A DNA stretch of 64,000 nt from contig WBZZ01003076.1 in the NCBI GenBank assembly GCA_019918135.1, forward strand, positions 177,501-241,500. Direction: 5' to 3'. The notes under the pieces were generated by a model. That model was not told where the DNA came from and did not search any database. It saw nothing but the letters and a program-made list of their open reading frames with translations. The stretch is from Paulinella micropora (Eukaryota > Cercozoa > Imbricatea > Euglyphida > Paulinellidae). A program made the position numbers and the translations under genes. Below are positions 1-11,945 of the stretch, piece after piece. Position 1 is the first letter of the stretch. Every line of letters begins with the position of its first letter.

Positions 1-477
1 ACGGCTGAGCGTGCTCCTTGCCGAGATTCCCGAAGGGCCCCGGCAGAGCCTTTTTTGCGCTCCAGTCAGTGCAGACAATCGGGTGTCTTGGGTTTGTTTC
101 TTTGTTTGTTAGAGTTTTTTTTTGTTTGTTTGTTTTCTTTCTTTTCATCATTTTCTTTACTGAAATTACATAGTATTAGTAATGTAATAAGACTAGTGTA
201 AGCACAAAGCAGTCAAACTAACCACATCTCAAAAATACCAATAAACTAAACGGCAGAAAAGAACACAAAGGCAAGCACCCGACGAAAGCCTGAAAGTACT
301 TCTGAGCAAGTGAGTCAAAAACACCGAAAGCACGAGAAAACCCCGGCCGAAGGCAGAGCTAAGGGGTCCGTCAGACACCCTTGGTAGCCCACACTCAGAA
401 CCGGTGTCGGAGTCATCACTAGCATCATAACAACTCCAGTGCCCAGCGGTCTCCATTAGTCCGGATTCTATGTAATC

Positions 478-1030
478 CAGTCTTTTCCTTCCTTTCTTTT
501 CTTTCTTTTCTTTCTTTTCTTTCTTTTCTTTCTTTTCTTTCTTTTCTTTCTTTTCTTTTTTTTCTTTCTTTTCTTTCTTTCCTTTCCTCTCCTCTTCTCC
601 TCTCCTTCCTCTCTCCTTACCTTTCCTTTCCTTTTCTTTTCTTTCCTTTCCTTTCCTTTCCTTTCCTTTCCTCTCCTCTCCTCTCCTTTCCTTTCCTCCT
701 TTCCTTTCCTTTTCTTTCCTTTCCTTCTTTTCTTTCTTTCTTTCTTTCTTTCTTCCTTCCTTCCTTCCTTCCTTCCTTGCTTGCTTGCTTCCTTACTTGC
801 TTTCTTCCTTCCTTGCTTCCTTCCTTGCTTGCTTCTTTCCTTGCTTGTTTCCTTCTTTCCTTCCCTCCCTTCCCTTCCCTCCCTTCCCTTCCTACCTCCC
901 TTCACCTCCTCCCTTCCTCCCTCCCTTCCTCCCTCCTCCCTCCCTTCCTTCCTTCCTTCCTCCTTCCTTCTTTCCTTCCTTCCTTCCTTCCTTTCTTCCT
1001 TCCTTCTTTTCTTCCTTTCTTCCTGCTTGC
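478..1030. repeat. Long polypyrimidine tract (TTTC/TTCC)n
   Basis: Nearly pure C/T on the + strand, made of CTTTT, TTTCC and TTCC units with a CCTCCC-rich section near 900-950. The long lysine/arginine-rich or leucine/phenylalanine-rich reading frames over it are translations of the repeat, not genes. It lies just upstream of the proposed DGAT1 start. Such homopurine/homopyrimidine DNA can form triplexes. Apart from this tract I see no gene in 1-1208. Confidence 0.9.
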
Positions 1031-1208
1031 TTCGCCTCGGTGTCTGTGACCTTCCAACAAGAGAGGCATGCGTTCCTGTTTTTAGATGCCAGTGTATCTA
1101 TTCGAATAATCATATCATATCTGTTTGTTTGGCTCTGAACCGTGGATTCTGTGTGTACACGGTTTGTTGGCTTTGTTGCATACTTAGATTTTCTGTGAGT
1201 TGCGACCT

Positions 1209-3153
1209 ATGTCGGCGGCGAAAAGGTTTCCCTTCTTTTCCTTCCTTTTCTTTTTTCTTGTCTTTTCTTGTCTTTTTTTTTCTTTCTTCTCTTTTCTTTT
1301 TTTGTTTCTTTTCTCTTTTCTTTTCTCTTTTCTTTTCTCTTTTCTTTTCTCTCTTTTCTCTTTTCTTTTCTCTTTTCTTTTCTCTTTTCTTTTCTCTTTT
1401 CTTTCTCTTTTCTTTTCTCTTTTCTCTTTTCTTTTCTTTTCTTTTCTTTTTCTCTTTTTTTTCTTTTTTTCTTTTCTTTTTTTCCTTTTTTCTTTTCTAT
1501 TTATCTTTTCTTTTTTCTTTTCTTTTTTCTTTTCTTTTTTCTTTTCTTTTTTCTTGTGTTTTTTTCTTTTGTCAACGCAATTATTTTTCTGGGTTGCAGA
1601 AAAAGTACAAAGCAGGGCGAAGAAGGTCCGCCGCTGAAGCGACAGGAGTTGGAGTCGCTGAAGAAGGAGTTGGAGCCCGCGAGTCCACTGGTTGAGCCAA
1701 AGTCAGTAGTGCAGGCAGAAGCTTCCGAGGGAACCTCGGCAAGAGGCGCAGCCAAATTCGCCCAGCTTCCAGCCGCCTATGGTTTTGATCTTGCAGAAAT
1801 GCATTCACTCATGCATGGAAAATATTTGCTCTTGTTTTCAGACGTTCACGTAAAGGCTAGGCCATCCCTGCTCTCCTCGACAGCTGTCCGCTCTCCTCCA
1901 CTTCGATTAATTGTCCCTTGTCTTTATTCGGACATTTCCTCCTCTCTGTGTGTAGAAAGACGTCGATTTCAGGGGTTTTTACAACCTTGCCGGCATTTTT
2001 ATGGTATTACTCATGTGAGTGGGCCGAGCAGAGTGGCTTTTGCTTTAGGTTGTGTTGAATCTTCGCTTGGTGGTCGAGAACATACTGAAATATGGTGTAG
2101 AAACACATGTTATACCTGTAGCCATATATGATCAAACATGTCTTCAGGCTGGTTGGTCGGCAAGGTAGATGTATTGATCGGTGAGCCTTGGAGAACGTGG
2201 CCTTGCCTAATTAGCTCTGTAGGTCTGTCAGCCTAATACTGAAACGATATGCATGTCGTAATGTACCGAAGAACCCACCTTTGTGCTTGCGTTTGTGTTT
2301 GCATCTGCAATGGGTTCTGTAGTCATTCCGATGATGCACCCGTTCATCGCATACTTGATCGAGCTCAGCGCCTGCAAATTTCATCTCTCACGCGCCTTGG
2401 TATATTTCATCTTCACGTCTGTGTGGAAGTTATTTGCATTTTCTAGGTTGCATACGTACACACGGCCCATTTGTTGTCCATGTTCATTTGGCCTACGCTG
2501 CTGATCCATACATCAGATTCTGGCATCGGTCCGCCCTGCGACTCATTTATTGCCAGCTTACTGCTTCGGCTCTGTCGTAGGTGCTGGATTTGTGTGCCTC
2601 ATCTCCTGTCTGCTGACGTTCTTCAAGCTCGGTTCTCATGCACATGTGTGCAATCACCTGCGAAAGACCGATCAAGGTCCCTACGAACCTGTTCATCCTA
2701 AATGTTGGTCGTTTTCTTGTGATTATCATTGTTGTGCTGAATGTTTTCTGGCTAGAGCTGAATGCAGAAGGGCAGCCTGTGCCAAAAGGCAAGCCTTACT
2801 ACCCGTCTCTAGCGCGTAACTCCACTCTCATCCACTTGAGGCATATAGAGGGGGCAATGCGTGTCCACTTCCAGCCTCTGCTCCTTCTGCTTTCGCTTTG
2901 TCAAACCACTCGCACAAGATCTGAAGCATAACAGAGAATCAAACGAGGATTGGATATTTTGGACTCTTCTCGATATGTCTTCATGTATACGTGTGTTTAT
3001 TTTTGTTTATGCGTAATTACTAAGTAGAAAATACAAAAAATGTGCATTCGAATCTGTATGTAAATGCATCGATATGTATGCAGATTGTACATATAAAAAC
3101 GTGTGCATATGCGTAAACATATACATACACATATAGACATACATACACATGTA

Positions 3154-3202
<49 letters not shown>

Positions 3203-3257
3203 GTGCATGTGTCTGTGTCTGTGTCTGTGTCTGTGTCTGTGTCTGTGTGTTTGTGTC

Positions 3258-3288
<31 letters not shown>

Positions 3289-3389
3289 GTGCATGTGCAT
3301 GTGTGCATGTGCATGTGCATGTGCATGCATGTGCATGTGCATGTGCATGTGCACGTGCACGTGCATGTGCATGTGCATGTGCATGTGTA

Positions 3390-3422
<33 letters not shown>

Positions 3423-4684
3423 CACAAGCAATAACCAAATACATGCCTGTACATGGGTTCCTGTTGGAACAGACCTGTATTCTTTTTGGTTGAGCAGATC
3501 TGTATTTCTTTATCGCCGCTCCTACTCTGGTAAACAGTCTTTTTTTGTATTTGCACAAGACGTGTTTGAGTATCTGGCCGTGAGCTTGACATGCTTGTTC
3601 TGGTATCTTGAATATGACTGTTGTGCTAGTGCTTCCAGCTCCAGTATCCCCGGACGGAACGCATACGCAAGAAGTTTGTCATGCGCCGAATTGCCGAGAT
3701 TATCTTCTGTTCAGTACGTTTTTGTTTGTCCACGCGTTCCCTCTAGATTTGTATGATCCTCATCCCATGCTATGTAGAGTCTGATTACGTTCATCGCACA
3801 ACAGTGGGTGCTGCCGACACTGCAGAACTCCATACCGCTTATCGAAGCTGGTCCTCACCTGTCCTCCCCAATCTTGCTCTTCTCTGTGTGTCTTTGTTTC
3901 TTTCCCTTTCTTCTTTTATCATGATTTGTATGCCTCAAACACAACATCCTTAGATTAGGGGCATCGCGTTTCCATGCACTCTCCTCCGTCAACCACGCCT
4001 CTTTCTATTTTGTCTCTTTGTTTTCTTCGAGTTGGCACTTATTGATCCTCCCCTCCTCGGCTATCACTATGCATTTTCCTTTTTGATCCTCTAGCCTTTT
4101 CCTCTTCCCTCCCTTGGCCCTTCGTGAGCCGGTTGACGTCGCCCGATTTCGGGATATTTTTAGGCAGTAGTCCTTTTCCCGAAATGTAGAACGACAGTCC
4201 ATATTATGGAATGCAATTGGCATGAATTTCAAACTGCCAGATTCGGAAATCGGCCTTTCCTTTGCATTTCCACATCATGTTCGTTCCGACCCAATAAACG
4301 CGACAATGTGTGCTGCACTCTTTCAACTTTGTTCCGCTGTAGCTTGACTTCGTTCGGCGTAGTTCATGTTTTCAAGATACTGCTTTCTATTGTTGCAGGA
4401 GACTTTTTTCATTTATTCGAGCGCATTCTCAAGCTTTCTGTCCCTAACGCTTGTATATGGTTGTCTTTCCTCTGCTATCGCATCTTGACTGCAAAAGCCT
4501 TTCTTTTTATGTCGTCGGACGTCGATTATTCCGCTTTGTGCTGACATAGGCTGCTGTCCTTTTACGTGATATTTCATTCAACCCTCAATTTATGTGCGGA
4601 GCTGCTGAGGTTTGCAGACCGTGAGGTAACCATCCCCCCTCCATGCCCCTTCCACACACTCGTCGCTACTTTTTCTACTTCGTT

Positions 4685-4730
<46 letters not shown>

Positions 4731-4768
4731 TCTCTCTATCTATCTCTCTCTATCTCTCTCTCTCTATC

Positions 4769-4831
<63 letters not shown>

Positions 4832-6329
4832 ATATCTCTCTCTGTTTTAATCTAATTTGTACGTGTACATATTATCGCACGGACTTATGTTTTCCTTTTC
4901 CGGGCGCTCCTTTTTGGGTCAAGATGGATCATCCCGCACATGGATTCGATTCTTTAGTTTCGTCAAAATTTTTGTTGTAGATTTCTTGTATTTCCATCTC
5001 TCGTGGTAGTCTAAAGTTCGTGTTTGACAATGCAGCCATGCACAACAAATTAATGAAGCTTTCCTAAATGAATAGCGTGCTTTCCTCACAATGTTACAGC
5101 TATTTATGATGCCTCACAGTGTTTGATCTGTTTGTGATGCAGTTTTACAAGGACTGGTGGAATTCTCCCAAGTACGACCTTTGCTATCTTTTCTTTCTTT
5201 CCCTTCCTCGCATCTTCCGTAACATGCTCCTTGTTCCAAATGAAAACGAATGCGTGCAGTCTGGGGACTTTCTGGCGCTGGTGGAACCTTCCCGTCCACA
5301 ACTGGGTCACGATTTCTTTCTGATCCTCGCTGATTGCTAATTTATGTCTGACAATCTGACAGGCTTTTTTACACATACAATATTTGTAGTTTGTGAGGCA
5401 TTTTTACGCTCCAGCCATTCGGCACGGCTGGACACCCCTGCAAGCGCAACTTTTTGTCTTCTTTGTGTCTGCATTGCTGCACGAGGTAACGTCGTTCCAG
5501 ATTTTTTGTATGCAAGATGTCAAGAATGTTTAAAAATTGCCACCTCTAATTGGAAATCGACGTCAACTTTGCGTACGTTGGTCCAGGTGATTGTGAGCGT
5601 GCCCTGCCACACGTTCCGTTTGTACGTGTTCGTTGCTATGTTATCCCAAGCCCCACTGGCAAGTATCACTGCCATGATGCGGAAAGACGGCGTGTGGTCT
5701 CCTTCACTCAATCTCAAGCATGTACATGGCTGCGTTGTTGCGTTGGTAATTGATAGGGGTAATGTTATTTTCTGGTGCGTGTTTTTGGCATTCGGGCAAC
5801 CTTCGCTCATCCTTATCTACGCCTATGACGTCGTCCTGTAAGTTTCCTGAAACATGACGTCAAGAAGTGACTTATAACTTGCATGTATTGCGTGGAATCA
5901 TAGATACAGACGTAACAGATACATACATACACATACATACGTATACACATACATACATACATACATACATACATACATACATACAGACAGACAGACAGAC
6001 ATATATACAAACATACATACATACATGCATGCATACATACATACATACATACATACATACATACATACATACACACACATGCATACGTACATAACATAGC
6101 ATAACATAAACTAACGTAACGTAACGTAACGTAACGTAACATAACATAAGGTAACGTAAGGTAACGTAACGTAACCATTACGTTACGTTACGTTACGTTA
6201 CGTTACGTTATGTTACGTTATGTTACGTTACGTTACGTAGCGTAACGTAACATACCATAACATACCATAACATGCAATAACATACATACATACATACATA
6301 CATACATACATACACATACATACATACAT

Positions 6330-6380
<51 letters not shown>

Positions 6381-7749
6381 CACACACATACACGCATACA
6401 TACGTACGTACGTACGTACGTACGTGTACGTACGTACACAGACACACAGACAGACAGACATACATACGTACGTACGTACACGTACGTAGGTACGTACGTG
6501 CACATACGTACATACGTATGTACGTATATGTACGTATATGTACGTATATGTACGTATATGTACGTACGTACGTACGTACGTATGTGCGTGCGTGCGTGCA
6601 TATGCATGCATGCATGCATACATACATACATGCACACATGCACATGCACACCTGCACACATACATACATACATACATACATACATACATACATACGTACA
6701 TACGTACGTACGTACGTAACGTACGTAACGTACGTGTACGTACGTACGTGTACGTACGTACATACATACATACATACGTACGTACGTACATACGTACATA
6801 CAAACAAACATACAAACATGCATAGATACATGCATGCAGCATATACATACATGCATACATGCATGAATTGCATCATTGCATTGCATTGCATTGCGGTATG
6901 TGTGTATGTAAGTATGTATGTATGCATGTATGTATGTATGTATGCATGTATGTATGTATGTATGTATGTATGTATGTATGTATGTATGTATGCATATGTG
7001 TATGTAAGTATGCATGCACATGTGCATGCATCAGCATGCATGTGCATGCATGTGCATGCAATGCAATCCAATCCAATGCAATATCGATTCAATGCAATGC
7101 CATGCAATACAATACAATACAATACAATACAATACAATACAATACAATACAATACATTGCAATACAACACAATTCAATGCAATTCAATTCAATGCTATGC
7201 AAACATACCAAAATACATACATACATACATACATACATACATACATACATACATGTATGCATGCATGCATACATACATCCATACATACATCCATACATAC
7301 ATCCATACATACGTACATGCATACGTACGTACATACGTACATACATACATACATACATACATACATACATACATACATACATACATACGTACGTATAAAA
7401 ATGCATACATACATACATACATACATACATACATACATTACAGACATAGAACACAGACATAGATTACATACATACATTACATACAATACATATAACATAC
7501 ATACATACATTCATACATACATACATACATACATACATATCCATATATAGATACGTACATACATACACAGATATATAGATACGTACGTACATACACAGAT
7601 ACATACAGACGTACATACATACATACATAAATACATGCATACATACATACATACATACATACATACATACATACATGCATGCATACATACATACATACAT
7701 ACACACATACATACGTACGTACGAACGTACATACGTACATACATACATA

Positions 7750-7780
<31 letters not shown>

Positions 7781-7927
7781 CAACATACTACGTACATACA
7801 TACATGCATACATACATACATACATACATACATATACATACACACATAAATTATGATACACGTAGATGTAAGCAGTGTCCCATTTGCTTGCAGGTACGAG
7901 AAACGGCTCGCAAGTAGTCCTTCGTGA
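1209..7927 (+). CDS. DGAT1: Diacylglycerol O-acyltransferase 1 (DGAT1, MBOAT family), 20 exons
   Basis: Transfers an acyl group from acyl-CoA to diacylglycerol, the last step of triacylglycerol synthesis; the family is multi-spanning in the ER membrane. Exons I derive: 1209-1225, 1600-1781, 1842-1885, 1956-2003, 2049-2151, 2272-2399, 2447-2528, 2581-2676, 2756-2815, 3560-3579, 3630-3713, 3778-3850, 4399-4459, 4550-4625, 5143-5171, 5260-5305, 5390-5485, 5587-5693, 5757-5837, 7894-7927. All introns are GT-AG, phases agree, and the sum is 489 codons, a normal DGAT1 length. Recognised family motifs: NxRLxxENxxKYG, YPRTERIRKKF, QQWVLPTLQNS, ERILKLSVPN, AELLRFADRE-FYKDWWNS, VRHFY, FFVSALLHE (membrane-embedded catalytic His of MBOAT enzymes) and FGQPSLILIYAYD. 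The N-terminus is charged and disordered. Splice sites at 2151/2272 and 3579/3630 are the least certain: the usual APTL motif before the CFQ-LQYPR segment is missing in my model. The last exon is also inferred; reading past 5837 gives an immediate TAA. Confidence 0.92.
1226..1599 (+). repeat. DGAT1 intron 1, almost entirely pyrimidine
   Basis: A 374-bp intron between a 17-nt first coding exon and exon 2. It is nearly all CTTTT/CTTTTT from about 1230 to 1570 and ends in a normal TTGCAG acceptor. The splice joins in frame (phase 2). The repeat is effectively an extremely long polypyrimidine tract in front of the 3' splice site. Confidence 0.7.
2816..3559 (+). repeat. DGAT1 intron with (TG/TATG/TGCATG)n array
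   Basis: Proposed intron between the exons at 2756-2815 and 3560-3579. From about 3140 to 3425 it is an alternating purine-pyrimidine array of GTATGT, GTCTGT and GTGCAT units. Alternating sequence of this kind can adopt Z-DNA. Long TYTYTY/HMHMHM-type frames here are repeat translations. Confidence 0.8.
4683..4850 (+). repeat. (CT)n/(CTAT)n microsatellite in a DGAT1 intron
   Basis: CT runs followed by about twenty CTAT units, inside the intron between the FADRE exon (ends 4625) and the FYKDWWNS exon (starts 5143). Confidence 0.85.
5838..7893 (+). repeat. 2-kb (TACA)n-type repeat block, proposed last intron of DGAT1
   Basis: A GTAAGT donor at 5838 and a TGCTTGCAG acceptor ending at 7893 bound 2,056 bp that are almost all tetranucleotide repeats: ATAC, GTAC, TATG, ATGC, CAAT and CA variants in both orientations, with blocks that are reverse complements of one another. 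Removing it joins the exon ending YAYDVV to a short tail (LYEKRLASSPS) with matching phase. If it is not spliced, the protein simply stops at 5839-5841. Confidence 0.65.
6113..6245. repeat. Large inverted repeat of (GTAAC)n and (GTTAC)n
   Basis: A run of GTAAC/GTAAG/ATAAC pentamers (6113-6176) is followed by its near-exact reverse complement (GTTAC pentamers, about 6178-6240), with a centre around GTAACCATTACGTTAC. It could fold into a hairpin of roughly 55-60 bp or extrude as a cruciform. It differs in unit length (5 bp) from the tetranucleotide arrays around it. Confidence 0.85.
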
Positions 7928-8402
7928 AAAAACAAGTTTGGCATCATGTGAGGACATGATTTTTACGACGCCAATCGACCCGCCACTTAGCAAGATGTGT
8001 GAAGGGTCAATTTTCTTCACACCTGCTGTTGGCAGCGTATTGTGTAAGTTATGTGTTGCTGCATTATTCGTTATGTCAAATAACACAGCGATGTAAGTGT
8101 GTCATCGTCTCTCGTTGTGTGTAATCCGAGGTCTAGAATAAGATTAGTAACCAAACACATGAGCACGAGCTAGCGGACGGGCCAACGAGGTGAATGAAGT
8201 TTTTCTGTGAGCTTCTCTGTTGTTTCAGGGTTTCTAGTATGTTATATGCCCGGCCTCCTCCTGTGTTTGCTGTGTGTTTGAAAGTATCTTCACACTTCGC
8301 ACGGAACCATCAAACGTGGGATGTTGGTCGTTTTCAAGATTCTCAGTAAAAGTTTTGGGCCGAACATCTCAGACGATAAGTTGATAATGTTGTATTAATA
8401 TA
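7928..8402. other. Intergenic spacer between DGAT1 and the large TIR element
   Basis: No convincing coding potential. It holds the likely DGAT1 3' untranslated region and becomes AT-rich towards 8400, where the inverted terminus of the next element begins after a TATA. Confidence 0.5.
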
Positions 8403-8455
8403 TTGCTTACGACATTCAAGACAAAAAAAATAATGAGTTTTTCATTTTTGAGTCA
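8403..8455 (+). repeat. Left terminal inverted repeat of the 10.2-kb element
   Basis: Begins TTGCTTACGACATTCAAGAC followed by an A-run, ATGAGTTTTT and CATTTTTGAGTCAG. It lies 250 bp from the transposase stop codon. Confidence 0.8.
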
Positions 8456-8706
8456 GTTTTTCGGTTTTCGTTAAATCTTTGTTTTCATGTATTTTTTCAG
8501 TTTTGAATGAAATTTTCAATTTTGTTTGGAACTTCAAGACGGTTGTTAACTTAATATTATTAATCATTTATTAATGAAAAACTTAATTTAGTTATTAATA
8601 CTACTAATTAACATTAAAAACATAGAGGATGAGCCAATATAATATTAATATGAGTTAGCAATCAGATGATTTGATATTTAATATCAGGAGGCGAGTCACG
8701 CCTCAG

Positions 8707-9985
8707 TTATGGAATAAAATGTTCGTACTGAGCAGCTACTGATTCTAAACTGGTTGCGTTTGCAAAGCCTCTGTATATCTCCGCTAAAAAAGTTCCGTTG
8801 CCTCTGTGTGCTCGCATAAATTGCTTTACATTAGCAAACACTAACTCACACGGATTAAATTCAGGAGAGTACGCAGGCAGAAATACCAAGCTGATGCCGA
8901 GTGCTGGCAGAAGAGCACGCAACAGCGGTCTGATTGCATTTGCGTAATGAATCTAAGCGTTATCGAGAACAAGGAAATCTCCCGCTGTTAAAAGATTGTT
9001 TGCAATACCATCCAACAAGCTGTTCAAAAAGTCCATACTATTATTACTACACAACCTGACTGACAGCAGAGCGCCACCGCGTGGATGGACCAGGGAGGTA
9101 AGATAGGTGACACTGTAGGTGACCGTGGCATCGACATGCTCAGACATGTCCCTTCCCAGCACTACTCGTGTTCCCCGTGCTGACCTACAATTCCGTCGAC
9201 GATATAAGTCATAATTGCGGAATGCCTCGTCCAGAAACTTGAGACGTGCGGGATCGACTCCCGACACCCAATCTACATATCCAAACATCATACTACGAAG
9301 AAGGTTCCGTTGAACTGTATATTTCAGCGGTGACGTAACAGAGGCAACTTTAAGTGAATAATTTAGAACATCCTTTCGGATGCGCTCGATTCTCTTGACC
9401 GCTGCACCAGCGCTCCCGTCGTCCAGCCAAGACCATCCCAGCTCGTACTTCAACAGGCGCACCACCGCAATGTCTTGAAGATTGGGATCTGCATGCCAAT
9501 ATGACATATAATAATACATACTGTACATACTATCACGTGACATACTCTAATACATACATACATACATACATACATACATACACGTTGTTACCTGCTTCCC
9601 ACAGGAGAAAAACAGTCCACTCCAAGGCGATTTGAGCCTCCGGAGAGAGCGTTTGGTAACGATGACCACCATGGAGGCCTGCCCACTAACCATTTCAACA
9701 AAAAAGCTTAAAATATCAAAGCCTTAATCTAGAGATAAATTTTCAAATTACACATGGTTATAACCCTGCTACTTGCCTCCCCCCCCCCCCAAGAAGTAGT
9801 AGTGGTAGTAGTAGAAGTAGTACTAGTAGTAGATAGAGTAGTAGATAGAGTAGTAGATAGAGTAGTAGTAGTAGTAGTAGTGGTAAAAGTAGAAGTGGTA
9901 AAAGTAGAAGTAATAGAAGTAATAGAAGTAGTAGAAGTAGTAGAAGTAGTAGAAGTAGAAGTAGTAGAAGTAGAAGTAGAAGTAA

Positions 9986-10022
<37 letters not shown>

Positions 10023-10026
10023 TGTC

Positions 10027-10057
<31 letters not shown>

Positions 10058-10150
10058 TAGTAGTAATCAAAGTGGAAGTTGAAATAATACTTATAGTAAT
10101 AGAAGAAGTAGAAGTAGTAAAACAAGTAGTAGTAGGAGATGTTGTTGTCA

Positions 10151-10191
<41 letters not shown>

Positions 10192-10322
10192 TAGAGAGAG
10201 AGAGAGAGAGATCGCGATCGAGAGAGAGAGAGAGAGATCTATATATATATTTATATATATAGAGAGAGAGAGAGAGAGATAGACTAGAGAGACAGAGGGA
10301 GAGAGAGACACAGAGAGAGAGA

Positions 10323-10357
<35 letters not shown>

Positions 10358-10852
10358 CAAAATGACAGTCAGACACAAAAAACGTTAAAACGTTGAGAAC
10401 CCCTTGAACCTTTGAGAGGTGCGCATGCAAACAATGAAAAAAGAACAAGGAAAAAAAGGGCAAAACTCACAATGACAGTACGTTTTAAATTTATGGCTTG
10501 CCGGATACCTGGGTGTGCTCCTCGTAGCTTGGAACTCCACCAAAGCGCCTTCTGGTAGGTTACATCCTACCCCGTCAAATTAAAATGAATTGAAAAGTCT
10601 GACCGCAGCTGAAATGGAGATCATAATGTATATTTGCACACGAGAGAGAAAGGGAGGAAGGGAGAGAGATCGAGAGATCGAGAGAGAGAGAGGAGATCGA
10701 GAGAGAGGGGAGAGGAGGGATACAAATCGTCGGACCGCTTCCGCAACACCCCGACTTTCAGCTTCCTGGGCCAACAAATATCTAAACTGGAAGCTATCTT
10801 TGTCTGCAAGAGTAGCTTCAGGCAATGCTCTTCTTACTGCAGACGACAACAT
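8707..10852 (-). pseudogene. Tc1/mariner-IS630-type DDE transposase, 4 exons, one nonsense codon
   Basis: Exons on the - strand: 10852-10724, 10566-10509, 9678-9592, 9488-8707. Phases agree and the sum is exactly 352 codons, a normal length for the superfamily. Residues about 1-90 look like the N-terminal DNA-binding part (AVRRALPEAT; TLSPEAQIALEW). The DDE core shows KFLDEAFRN (first Asp), FLVLDNA (second Asp) and PAYSPEFNPCELVF (Glu), with about 38 residues between the last two. A TAG at 8955-8953 lies two residues after that second Asp, in the usual D-N-[AC]-x-I-H block, and the frame stays open afterwards through IHYANAIRPLL to the stop. This is therefore a single point lesion or a sequencing error. 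The intron at 9489-9591 contains (TATG)n and others hold GA and AGT repeats. It is transcribed divergently from the zinc-finger gene at 11239. Confidence 0.85.
9780..10360. repeat. (AGT)n then (GA)n microsatellite block
   Basis: A run of C, then AGT/AGA triplets to about 10190, then GA dinucleotides with short AT and CGATCG interruptions to about 10355. It lies in an intron of the transposase gene (9679-10508). The long valine-rich, threonine-rich and tyrosine-rich frames over it are artefacts. Confidence 0.9.
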
Positions 10853-11238
10853 GTCCACACATTGAATTTGCAGGTTGGGAGGTGGTGAGATGGTACCTTT
10901 GGTTTTGGGACTAGTTTTGGGGTTGGTTAAATAAAAATTAGGAAGAAGGAAACACAATTGGTCCTGACTCGATTTGTTTGTCAAAAAAGTCAAGCAAAGA
11001 AACATATCAGGACAAAAAACAATTTTTCCCTGCAAATTCTTCCCGGCAAGGTGTGGTTTAGGGTTAGTAAGAGGCGTACGCGTGGCACGTACGCGTAGCA
11101 CTCACAATTCAAGCAAACGACTGTCCAATAAGCACTTTGATTTCTGCTGTGAAAGGTACCAACGCTAGCGAGTTCGCACCGCTTCACGTTGCAGGGCTGG
11201 TCTAGATCTGTTCACATAACAAGATTGTGCTTCTGCAG

Positions 11239-11881
11239 ATGCCTAATTATCCATTGGAAGACACTACTGACCTTAAAAAAACGCAGATGGACATGGGTCT
11301 GTGTCTTTTTGTTTCTCTGCCTCTTTTTGCAGTGTCCTTGCCTGCCTTACCCATATCCTTGCCTGTTTACTGTAGCGAAAGACCCGTACGTTTTGTCTGC
11401 AAAGCCTGACCCAGCCAGAGTCGCGGCGTTTCTAGTGGGAACGAAGTCCTCTGGATTGAAAACTGCTCTTCTTTCGCAACTAGTTTAACAAGATCGACCG
11501 CGCGAGAATAACGTTGGTGCAAGTTACGGACCAGTTGGTGAAGCTGCGAGAAAAGAACATTGTCGGAAAGGGAGAGCCCGGTCAAGGTCTCTCTCTCTCT
11601 CTGGAGTCTCCACACAATCGTACATTTTTATCTTTCTCTTTTCTAGGATGGATCGTGAATGATCCAGAGACAGGCAAAACAATGTGATGCAACAGCAAAC
11701 AAGAGTTCGACTTGGAGATGAGGCGTTGTGTTGCAGTCGCAAGGATGATCAAGGCTGGCAAAGAATGCAAGGATTATCTCATCGCGATCGTGGCCAAGAT
11801 GAAAGCTGAAAAGGAGGTATGAGAGAGAGAGAAAGTCACTGACAGAGAGAGAGAGATAGATAGATAGATAGATAGATAGAG

Positions 11882-11945
<64 letters not shown>

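Noticed and set aside
468-1700. Long Lys/Arg/Glu-rich and Phe/Leu/Ser-rich reading frames
   Set aside because: They are translations of the CTTTT/TTCC repeats on both strands, with no start context or domain.
6223-7170. 315-residue - strand frame over the (TACA)n block and its companions
   Set aside because: Only Tyr/Val/Cys/Met/His repeats. Stop codons are simply absent from the tetranucleotide units.
9754-10194. Valine-rich and threonine-rich frames
   Set aside because: Translations of (AGT)n. The region is intronic in the transposase model.
11050-11075. TTAGGGTTAG, resembling a telomere repeat
   Set aside because: Less than two units, not a tandem array.
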